This document shows positions 25,480 through 32,898 of a stretch of DNA of 39,770 nucleotides, in pieces; within the stretch, counting starts at the first letter, position 1; each line of letters begins with the position of its first letter. Source of the DNA: Catenovulum agarivorans DS-2 (lineage in GTDB: Bacteria; Pseudomonadota; Gammaproteobacteria; Enterobacterales; Alteromonadaceae); the NCBI RefSeq assembly GCF_000568405.1, contig NZ_ARZY01000041.1, positions 1-39,770 on the forward strand, read 5' to 3'. The translations under genes were made by a program, and so were the position numbers. The notes under the pieces were generated by a model. The model had not been told where the DNA came from, did no database searches, and saw only the letters and a list, made by a program, of their open reading frames with translations.

Positions 25480-26115
25480 TTACTCGCTCACGACTGAGTT
25501 ATTTGAAAAGACTGGAGTGTTTTTATTACTTAGGACATGAGTTGTAAAGGCAAGCGCAGCACAACTGGTCAATATCCCAAAGATAAACCAAAGAATCTGA
25601 CTAACTTCCATCCATAACACTAAATAAAAAGAGGTCATTATGGTGCCAATGGCACTGCCTAACGTTGAAACAAAATACAAAAATCCAGCGGTTTGACCAG
25701 ACGAGTGCGTTGAAACTGTTAGCAGACGCACTGAGTAGGGGGATATCATGCCCATAACCACACTGGGTATCAGAAAAACTAGGGTCGCAGCAACTAACGA
25801 ACCATAACGAGGATCTTCAATCCATGCGAAGACTAACTCGAATAAAAACTCTGAATAAAATATACTCGGCAAAATGGCGACAGCGGCAATGCCAAAGATA
25901 CAGGCAAACTTTGCCAAATTCGGTTTGTTTACCGATAGCTTGCCACCAGTTAGATAACCCAATGACAATGCCAACATAAAGACGGTGATAATACTCCCCC
26001 ACACATAAACGCTGCTGCCAAAGTAGGGGGCTAGCATGCGCCCACCTAATAATTCAAAAGACATGATTGAAAATCCAGCGCTAAACGCCAGAAGGATGAC
26101 GATGAGTTTTTGCAT
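25480..26115 (-). CDS. Membrane partner of the spermidine-synthase-like protein
   Basis: A 211-residue inner-membrane protein with about six hydrophobic helices. It begins MQKLIVILLAFSAGFSIMSF and carries the ELLGGRMLAPYFGSSVYVWG stretch characteristic of the membrane half of SpeE-like fusion proteins. The stop is three bases before the next gene's ATG, giving a tight two-gene operon. The fusion's membrane half is here a separate gene. Function unknown. Confidence 0.78.
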   Translation of the reverse strand: MQKLIVILLAFSAGFSIMSFELLGGRMLAPYFGSSVYVWGSIITVFMLALSLGYLTGGKLSVNKPNLAKFACIFGIAAVAILPSIFYSEFLFELVFAWIEDPRYGSLVAATLVFLIPSVVMGMISPYSVRLLTVSTHSSGQTAGFLYFVSTLGSAIGTIMTSFYLVLWMEVSQILWFIFGILTSCAALAFTTHVLSNKNTPVFSNNSVVSE

Positions 26116-26301
26116 AATTGCTCAGATATATTTGTAATTTATTCGCTTGAGTGGCTGGTAAATTAACTTGAAATTAACCTTTGTGCAAATATTGGAACGA
26201 GTAATTGTCGCGACATTAAAGGCGAAAACACTGGGGGCCGCTTGCATCTGGAGTAATCGCGTCTAAATTTAGATAATGGTCTAATTTAAATTTAACTGCT
26301 C

Positions 26302-28044
26302 ATGGATAAGTTAAGTTCGTTGATACAAAATTTGCTACAAGATGGGCTTAGTGAACCAGTGCGCTTTAGTGGTTTTTTGAATAGTCAACCTGAATTAAGT
26401 GAAACTATTGAACTGCCTTTTGCTATTGTTGCAATTGATAAAGATGAAGCGAACGACGAATATAACTTGACTGGTTTTTCGTTTTTAACCGACGATAGTG
26501 TCGTGACGAATCGACTTGCGGTAAAAACGGACGAAATGAGTGATTGGCCATTACTGCATTCGTTGATAGAAAATTTACCAAAGCAGCTTGAGGTTAATAG
26601 CAAAGATTGGCCGGCCGGCATTGTTGAGCAATTCTGGTCTGGCGCTTTGTACTTAAACACTTTGGTGATAGAGCAAAGTTTAGTTGGTTTTATATTAAGC
26701 CTTCAGCAACTAGAGCAAGTTTTGACTGCTGAAAAATTCAAACAAATTAGTCAAACTGTTTCGTGGTTATTGTTGAACCGGCAACGTCATTTACAACTAA
26801 AAACCCAAATGAAAGCTTACCAGCAAGTCATTGATTTAATGCCTCAGCGGGTATTTTGGAAAAATAGAAAGTCAGTTTATATGGGCTCGAATCATGCGTT
26901 TGCCAAGGATGCGGGTTTTGAGTCACCTCACGAATTAGTGGGTTTAACCGACTATGACTTCTTCCCAGAGCAAGCCGAGCTCTATCGCGGTGATGACGCC
27001 AAAACAATGAATGAGCGCATCCACTTAATTAATTTTGAAGAACCGCAAACGCATAAGTCTGGTGAGACTATTTGGTTACGTACTTCTAAACGGCCAATTG
27101 TTAGCCCAACAGATCAGGTAGTTGGTATAGTTGGTACTTACGACGATATTTCACAATTAAAGCAAGTACAGCATGATTTGCACCAAGCCAATGAGCAACT
27201 AGAACAAAGAGTTGAAGAACGCACTAAAGCTCTGACCGAAAGTAATGAACGTTTGCTTACAACCTTATCTGATTTACGGCAAGCCCAACAGCATTTAATT
27301 GAAAGTGAAAAAATGGCTGCATTAGGCGGTTTAGTCGCCGGAATTGCACATGAAGTGAACACACCAATTGGCATTTCAGTTACCGCGGCTAGCCATATAA
27401 TTGAGTTAGTTGAAGATTTATCTAAACAAATGCAAGGTGGCACGTTGAGCAAAAAGTCGTTTGCAACCTGTATGAATAATTTAGCCAATGCTTCATCTAT
27501 GGTGTTAAAAAATTTATCCAGAGCTTCTGAGCAAATTAGTAACTTCAAATTAGTGGCAGTCGACCAATCTCACGATGAGCAACGCAAGGTTGAGCTTGCT
27601 AAATACATAGATCATGTATTGGATACATTAACACCCATAGTAAAACGCCATCATATTCAAATTATTACTGCTATATCAGATGACATTAGCATTCAAACCT
27701 ACCCAGGGGCATTAGCGCAGATTGTCTCAAACCTAGTGGAAAATGCGATTAAACATGCGTTTCCAAGCGACAATTTAGGCATTATTGCGATATGCGTACA
27801 TGCGCTGGGCGAACAACATATTGAAATTACTTTTAGTGACGACGGTGTCGGCATGTGTGACGATACCCGCAAGAAAATTTTTGAACCTTTTTATACAACC
27901 AAACGGGGAGATGGGGGCTCAGGCTTAGGTATGCACATAGTGTACAACTTGGTTACGCAAAAACTTAGAGGGGAGATAAGTTGCCAAAGTATTCAAGGTT
28001 GCGGTACACAATTTAAATTAGTGTTACCGGGTTACCTTGGCTGA
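26302..28044 (+). CDS. Soluble PAS-domain sensor histidine kinase
   Basis: A 580-residue protein without an evident transmembrane segment. The N-terminal ~170 residues may be a GAF-like domain, followed by a PAS domain (~175-285, with VIDLMPQRVFWKN and GLTDYDFFPE), a coiled coil (~285-335), HisKA with H350 in GIAHEVNTPIGI, and HATPase with N-box VSNLVENAIKHAF, DDGVGM and GSGLGMHIVYN. It should autophosphorylate on H350. No receiver or response regulator gene adjoins it, so its partner is elsewhere. The 3' end overlaps the convergent binding-protein gene by 21 bp. Confidence 0.9.
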   Translation: MDKLSSLIQNLLQDGLSEPVRFSGFLNSQPELSETIELPFAIVAIDKDEANDEYNLTGFSFLTDDSVVTNRLAVKTDEMSDWPLLHSLIENLPKQLEVNSKDWPAGIVEQFWSGALYLNTLVIEQSLVGFILSLQQLEQVLTAEKFKQISQTVSWLLLNRQRHLQLKTQMKAYQQVIDLMPQRVFWKNRKSVYMGSNHAFAKDAGFESPHELVGLTDYDFFPEQAELYRGDDAKTMNERIHLINFEEPQTHKSGETIWLRTSKRPIVSPTDQVVGIVGTYDDISQLKQVQHDLHQANEQLEQRVEERTKALTESNERLLTTLSDLRQAQQHLIESEKMAALGGLVAGIAHEVNTPIGISVTAASHIIELVEDLSKQMQGGTLSKKSFATCMNNLANASSMVLKNLSRASEQISNFKLVAVDQSHDEQRKVELAKYIDHVLDTLTPIVKRHHIQIITAISDDISIQTYPGALAQIVSNLVENAIKHAFPSDNLGIIAICVHALGEQHIEITFSDDGVGMCDDTRKKIFEPFYTTKRGDGGSGLGMHIVYNLVTQKLRGEISCQSIQGCGTQFKLVLPGYLG

Positions 28045-28905
28045 ATCATTTGCACTCACCAAGTATTTTAGTAATTCAGTCGTCGCCATATCATTTTGTT
28101 TAATAAAAGGGTTGTCGAGTTCAATAACCTTTCGCTTCGCTATGTTTGCGTATTTAATAGTATCTTTTATCATTTGAGAGTTAACCAATTTTTGGTAGTA
28201 GCTGCCATCAGCCAATGCTTTTTTCATGCCCGAGTCTAATAATTCATACAGAGCTTGGTTGTTTTTGTGAACATAAAAATATAATGCTGAGGGGTACACT
28301 AGCAGAATATTGGGCTCTACCGCCATCTGTAAATCAGGCCTGACGGCTAGTTCTTTCCATGGCTCATGTACCGCTAAAGCAATGTAATCAAAGCGCTTGG
28401 CATGTAGCATCTTCCATAATTTACGAGCTTGAGTAGACTTTTCAACTTTTAACCCTGCGTTTTCTAGTACGCGGGTATCGCCCCAAAAAGCACCTTGTCC
28501 AACCGTAAATGAAGTTAAATCTTCTAGGCTATTAACATTTTTGAACCTAGCTTCTTCACCTTGGCGGATCACAAGAATTCGATATCCACCTAGCCCTCTA
28601 AAAATAGGTTGGGCAACTTCTTGCAAATGCTCTACATAGTGACCGCCAGCGCTGCCCCATTTTAAGCTCAAACGTTTTTCTATCACATAATGGACTTTAC
28701 GTGCTTCGGTAAGTGTTTCGCTTAGTTCGTCGAAACACACTGATTTGTTGACTTTACTCAGTGATAATTTTAGTAGCTCAACCACCAACTCATCTTTGCT
28801 GTTTTCTTGAAGAGGGTGGGTAACTTGGATGTCACACGCCATCAGTTGGCTGGTTGCGATTGCACTGAGAAAGAGGCTGCAAATTATTTTATGAATAAAG
28901 CTCAT
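28024..28905 (-). CDS. Orphan periplasmic solute-binding-like protein
   Basis: A 293-residue protein with an N-terminal signal peptide (to about residue 23, SQLMAC). The body resembles the ABC amino-acid-type solute-binding (SBP_bac_3-like) fold, with SLEDLTSFTVGQGAFWGD as the hinge region, but the similarity is only moderate. No transporter permease or ATPase genes are near, so it may be a sensor accessory rather than a transport component. Ligand unknown. It converges with the PAS kinase gene and overlaps it by 21 bp. Confidence 0.7.
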   Translation of the reverse strand: MSFIHKIICSLFLSAIATSQLMACDIQVTHPLQENSKDELVVELLKLSLSKVNKSVCFDELSETLTEARKVHYVIEKRLSLKWGSAGGHYVEHLQEVAQPIFRGLGGYRILVIRQGEEARFKNVNSLEDLTSFTVGQGAFWGDTRVLENAGLKVEKSTQARKLWKMLHAKRFDYIALAVHEPWKELAVRPDLQMAVEPNILLVYPSALYFYVHKNNQALYELLDSGMKKALADGSYYQKLVNSQMIKDTIKYANIAKRKVIELDNPFIKQNDMATTELLKYLVSANDSAKVTR

Positions 28906-29036
28906 GGCGTTAACTATTTACCGCGTTTGCATAAAGCTTAGCAGTAAATTTACCTTGTCTCTAACTTTTAGTTGATGACAGCAAGAATCTGACATTTTTG
29001 GATAATAAGTCGCATATTTTTCTAATTTAACCTGCC

Positions 29037-29042
29037 TATAAT
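29037..29042 (+). promoter_or_regulatory. Candidate -10 box of the P450 operon
   Basis: A consensus TATAAT lies at 29037-29042, about 64 bases before the P450 start. No good -35 box is seen at 17 bases' spacing, so activation by another protein is possible. Confidence 0.4.
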
Positions 29043-29105
29043 GGTTACAGTTATTTAACAAATTCCATGTCTGACGACAACAGGCATTTGATTAGGGTGA
29101 GTTTG

Positions 29106-30269
29106 ATGAAAAAAAGTGAATTTTCAGATCCGTTTGAACAAGCGAGAAATGAGCAGGGTATTGGGCATATGAATGACCAAGATGATCCTGTGACTATGGT
29201 GCTTGGACTAAAAGATGTACGTAAATGTGCACACAATTGGAAAACCTTTCAGTCTGGTGCTAAGCCAGGCCGCATTGTGGTTCCGTCTGAGGTGAACATT
29301 CGTGATACACGACAAATTCCTTTTGAAGTTGATCCACCTGAACACGGTGATTATCGAGCGATAGTTGAACCTTGGTTTAAACGCCCATTAGAAGACGAAT
29401 ACCGAGCGAAACTGCGAACTCAAATTGAGTCTTTAGTTGACGAAGTATTGACCAAAGATGATATCGAGGTTGTTGGTGAGTTTTCACTTAAGTTGCAGTC
29501 TCGCGCATTAACTTTGTTGTTAAACATTCCTTATGAAGAGTCGGAAGTTTGGATTGGCTGGGGCACCCATGTATTTAGAAGCGAAGGGGTTGCGTTGGAC
29601 GGTGATAAAGCGGCTATTTTGTACGATTACATTGACGAACAAATTGATCGAGCACAAGCAAACCCAGGCGACGACTTATATTCAGTGTTGTTAAATTCTG
29701 AGATCAACGGCCGGAAACTCAGCAAAGAAGAAGTAAAAGGTGTGATGATCTTAACTTTTGCAGGTGGACGTGACACTGTCATCAATGCTGTAACCAACTC
29801 TATTGCATATTTTGCTGAGCATCCGCAAGCTTTATCGCGATTGCGCGATGAACCAGAAATAACCAATAGAGCGGTTGAAGAGCTTATCCGCTATTTCTCT
29901 CCATTAACTCATATGGGACGCGTCGCCACAGAAGACACAAAAGTCTGTCCGCATGGACATGATGTCAAGGCGGATAGCCGTATCTCGCTGTGCTGGGCTT
30001 CTGCAAACCGTGATGAGAAAGTTTTCGAAAACCCCAATGAAGTGGTGTTAGACCGAAAAGTTAACCCACATGTAGCATTTGGCTTTAGCCATCATAATTG
30101 TTTGGGAGCAACTCACGCTCGACAAATTATGCATATTTTATTGGAGACGCTCGCAGCTAAAGTAGGCTCGATTGAGATTCTTGATGCTAAAGAAAACATT
30201 GAAGATTTAGACCAATTTAAACGTAAAGTTGGTTTTGACAGTATTAACGTGAAATTTAATCCAAGATAA
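29106..30269 (+). CDS. Cytochrome P450, probable 6-O-methyl-galactose demethylase
   Basis: A 387-residue soluble bacterial P450. The I-helix motif is AGGRDT, the K-helix ExxR is EELIR and the heme-binding loop is FGFSHHNCLGATHAR with Cys332 as heme thiolate. Ferredoxin and reductase genes follow at once, giving a complete class I electron chain. In marine agar/porphyran degraders, such P450 cassettes remove the methyl group from 6-O-methyl-D-galactose, releasing formaldehyde. The agarase genes downstream fit that job, but the substrate is inferred. The start at 29106 has AGGGTGAG upstream; an ATG at 29067 in frame has no ribosome site and is rejected. Confidence 0.9.
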   Translation: MKKSEFSDPFEQARNEQGIGHMNDQDDPVTMVLGLKDVRKCAHNWKTFQSGAKPGRIVVPSEVNIRDTRQIPFEVDPPEHGDYRAIVEPWFKRPLEDEYRAKLRTQIESLVDEVLTKDDIEVVGEFSLKLQSRALTLLLNIPYEESEVWIGWGTHVFRSEGVALDGDKAAILYDYIDEQIDRAQANPGDDLYSVLLNSEINGRKLSKEEVKGVMILTFAGGRDTVINAVTNSIAYFAEHPQALSRLRDEPEITNRAVEELIRYFSPLTHMGRVATEDTKVCPHGHDVKADSRISLCWASANRDEKVFENPNEVVLDRKVNPHVAFGFSHHNCLGATHARQIMHILLETLAAKVGSIEILDAKENIEDLDQFKRKVGFDSINVKFNPR

Positions 30270-30283
30270 GTGGTAGGTGACTC

Positions 30284-30592
30284 ATGGCTAAAATTATTTT
30301 TATTACAAGCGACAGTGAAAAAGTTGAATTAGAGGCAGATTCGGGCTCAGTAATGGAGCTTGCCGTACAAAATGGTGTACAAGGGATAGACGGCGATTGC
30401 GGTGGTGTATGTTCGTGTGCGACCTGTCATGTGCATGTAGCGCCTGAACATTTTGATAAAACGGGTCCTGCTAGTGAAATTGAGCAAGACATGCTTGAGC
30501 TAGATGATGATGCAAACGAATACAGCCGTTTATGTTGTCAAATTGAAGTAACAGACGCCCTCGACGGTGTAGTGTTACACGTTGCTAAATAA
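30284..30592 (+). CDS. [2Fe-2S] ferredoxin, adrenodoxin/putidaredoxin type
   Basis: A 102-residue electron carrier. C39, C45 and C48 (in DCGGVCSCATCHVHV) plus C84 or C85 (in RLCCQIEV) give the C-x5-C-x2-C...C cluster ligation of adrenodoxin-type ferredoxins; the extra C43 is not needed. It carries electrons from the reductase encoded next to it to the P450. It begins 14 bases after the P450 gene, with GGTAGGTGA as ribosome site. Confidence 0.95.
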   Translation: MAKIIFITSDSEKVELEADSGSVMELAVQNGVQGIDGDCGGVCSCATCHVHVAPEHFDKTGPASEIEQDMLELDDDANEYSRLCCQIEVTDALDGVVLHVAK

Positions 30593-30624
30593 GATTGATT
30601 AAGATTTAAAGGGGTAGTCAGGTT

Positions 30625-31860
30625 ATGGCAGAAAATCAAACATGTGTTGTGATTGGGGCAAGTCATGCTGGGGTTAATTTTGCATTTGCATTAAGAAAAG
30701 CAGGCTGGCAGGGCAATATTAAGTTGTTTGATGCAGACCCAACCTTGCCTTACCACAGGCCTCCTTTATCGAAAGCTTATTTAACCAGTGCAGATGCTAT
30801 TGATAAAAATTTGCTTAAAGCGGCTGATACTTATCAGAAAGAACAAATTGAACTTAACCTTGGGGTTAAAGTTGGTAGCATTGAGCGCAGCGCACAAGTT
30901 GTGCAATTACAAAATGGTGAGCAAGTTGCGTATGACAAGTTAGTGATTGCAACGGGTGCTCGGCCGTTTATTCCACCGATTGAAGGCATTGAATCTGCCG
31001 AGCAGTTATTTCCATTACGCACAGCAGAAGATGTTGAAAATATTCGCCAAGCGTTTGAGCAATCTGAGCAAAAACGCGTGGTGATTATCGGCGGCGGTTA
31101 TATTGGGCTTGAAACAGCAGCCTCACTGAAAAAGCTCGGCGCTCAGGTAACAGTTTTGGAAAGAGAGCCGCGTATTTTAGCGCGAGTTACGGCACCTTAC
31201 ATGTCAGACTTTTTCCAAGAGTTGCATGCTAAAAACGGCGTCGCCGTTGAAACTAACAAAAATGTGGTACGTATCGAACGTGCCAATCAACAGAATTTTG
31301 TACAATGCGACGATGGGACTGATTATCCAGCTGATATAATTATTGTCGGTGTGGGTATTCGAGTGAACAGTGAAATCGCGATGGAAGCGGGCTTAGAGAT
31401 TGACAACGGTATTAAAGTTAATGGTCAAGCGCAAACCAGTGATGAACATATCTACGCAATTGGTGATTGTACTTATCACTTCAACCCTCACTACCAAAGA
31501 TTTATCCGATTGGAGTCTGTACAAAACGCAGTAGACCAAGCAAAAGTCGCAGCTGCGGCTATATGTGGCAAAGAAGTTAATTACGATACCTTGCCTTGGT
31601 TTTGGTCAGATCAGTACGATGTAAAACTACAAATGGTTGGTTTGTCGCAAGGTTACAATGAAATATTAATTCGTAAAGAAGCCGAAGAACACAAATTCTC
31701 TGTGTGGTATTTCAAAGACGATGAGTTGTTGGCAGTAGATGCCGTCAATAATGCTAAAGCTTATGTTGTTGCCACTAAATTTATTAAGTCTGGTGAGATC
31801 ATTAATAAAACTAAGCTAGTTGATAGCAATATTGAGTTTAAACCTGCCAATTTACTTTAA
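30625..31860 (+). CDS. FAD-dependent ferredoxin reductase (putidaredoxin-reductase-like)
   Basis: A 411-residue flavoprotein. The FAD-binding start VVIGASHAGVNFAFALRKAG, the central NAD(P)-binding motif VVIIGGGYIGLETAASLKKLG and the late IYAIGDCTYH are seen in family order. It passes electrons from NAD(P)H to the [2Fe-2S] ferredoxin and so to the P450. AAAGGGG precedes the ATG by about 10 bases. It is the last gene of the three-gene operon and ends 20 bases before the convergent binding-protein gene. Confidence 0.94.
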   Translation: MAENQTCVVIGASHAGVNFAFALRKAGWQGNIKLFDADPTLPYHRPPLSKAYLTSADAIDKNLLKAADTYQKEQIELNLGVKVGSIERSAQVVQLQNGEQVAYDKLVIATGARPFIPPIEGIESAEQLFPLRTAEDVENIRQAFEQSEQKRVVIIGGGYIGLETAASLKKLGAQVTVLEREPRILARVTAPYMSDFFQELHAKNGVAVETNKNVVRIERANQQNFVQCDDGTDYPADIIIVGVGIRVNSEIAMEAGLEIDNGIKVNGQAQTSDEHIYAIGDCTYHFNPHYQRFIRLESVQNAVDQAKVAAAAICGKEVNYDTLPWFWSDQYDVKLQMVGLSQGYNEILIRKEAEEHKFSVWYFKDDELLAVDAVNNAKAYVVATKFIKSGEIINKTKLVDSNIEFKPANLL

Positions 31861-31877
31861 ATAAGCTTACTGTAAGG

Positions 31878-31903
31878 GGATCAATCTGGATACAGATCGA
31901 TCC
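31878..31903. terminator. Shared hairpin overlapping a convergent gene end
   Basis: GGATCAATCTG (31878-31888) pairs with CAGATCGATCC (31893-31903) with one mismatch and a GATA tetraloop. It covers the last codons of the convergent binding-protein gene (stop at 31881-31883 on the minus strand), so it could end transcripts from both sides. No T-run is visible. Confidence 0.45.
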
Positions 31904-32780
31904 TCGATTCAATATTTTTCCGAATCTTTTCTGTTGGGTATAGCATTAAATCAATATCTCCTTGTTGTTGGAGTAATGCCAGCCCTTTTTGCAGTGCATC
32001 AAATACAGTTTTACCACGCGGGTGGCTTTTGGAAATGGCAAAATGTCGAGAAATGGGGAAGGTGAATTTTACGCCATTTATCGGAACCAACTGCACATCA
32101 TCACATGGAAATGTGGTTTGATTTGGACCAACCATCACTAACTCACCAATAAAAAGTTGTGCTCGGCCAGCTTTTATCATTCGGCACAACGCACTATCGT
32201 GCGAAGAGTTGACCGCGGGTAGTTGCAGTTTCTCTAGCATGGCCCAGTCGTGCCACCATTGCCGAGATGACAGTATATGATAGCCACGCAGTGTATGTAA
32301 GATGAGTCTTTTGCTAGCTGAATGCGGTAATCCCATTAATTTATGTTCAATTTGTTGTTTGTATTCTGGCGTTGTAAATAACCCTTTGATGAACTGGCCA
32401 CGTGGAAAAACAGCATCGGTTAAATAAAAGGTATTTGTATCTACGTCTGTTTGCCAAATAGTGGTAGCAGACATGACGACATTGCCTTTTTCTGCTTCGA
32501 TAATTGCACGAGCATAATTAGGGGTATTTAAAAACTTAAATTGAAAATCTAACTGACTATAACTTAAGGCTTTGCAGATAACCAAAAGCTCCAGTGAAAG
32601 TCGGTATGCACTTGGGTGCAGATAGTTGTCGAAGGTTTGACAATCTGTGTTGCCAACCATTTGCTGGAACTTTTGCCGCTGGTCGGAATTAACCGCAATG
32701 TCGACAGAAATAGCTTTAGCCAAACTTGCTGGCATAACAAACGCTGCCAACACGAACAAGCTTATTTTCAGTACTGACAC
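31881..32780 (-). CDS. Orphan periplasmic solute-binding-like protein
   Basis: A 299-residue exported protein with a signal peptide (to about residue 23, LAKA). It starts with GTG, supported by GGAG seven bases upstream. The body resembles periplasmic binding proteins but shows no strong signature that I recognise. No transporter genes accompany it. It lies between the P450 operon and the agarase, and its ligand and role are unknown. A second orphan protein of similar kind is at 28024-28905. Confidence 0.65.
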   Translation of the reverse strand: MSVLKISLFVLAAFVMPASLAKAISVDIAVNSDQRQKFQQMVGNTDCQTFDNYLHPSAYRLSLELLVICKALSYSQLDFQFKFLNTPNYARAIIEAEKGNVVMSATTIWQTDVDTNTFYLTDAVFPRGQFIKGLFTTPEYKQQIEHKLMGLPHSASKRLILHTLRGYHILSSRQWWHDWAMLEKLQLPAVNSSHDSALCRMIKAGRAQLFIGELVMVGPNQTTFPCDDVQLVPINGVKFTFPISRHFAISKSHPRGKTVFDALQKGLALLQQQGDIDLMLYPTEKIRKNIESRIDLYPD

Positions 32781-32832
32781 TAAGTGCTCCGGTATATTTA
32801 GTTTATAAGGGCTTTGGTTAAGTATAGAGCAT

Positions 32833-32867
32833 AAAAAAAAAGCCGCTTAACTTTGTATTAAGCGGCT
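32833..32867 (-). terminator. Rho-independent terminator of the GH50 gene
   Basis: AGCCGCTTAA (32841-32850) and TTAAGCGGCT (32858-32867) form a 10-bp stem. Read on the minus strand, a run of nine T follows (the complement of 32833-32841). Confidence 0.85.
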
Positions 32868-32898
32868 TTTAAATTAAATGTTAGCTTATGCTTTATGG

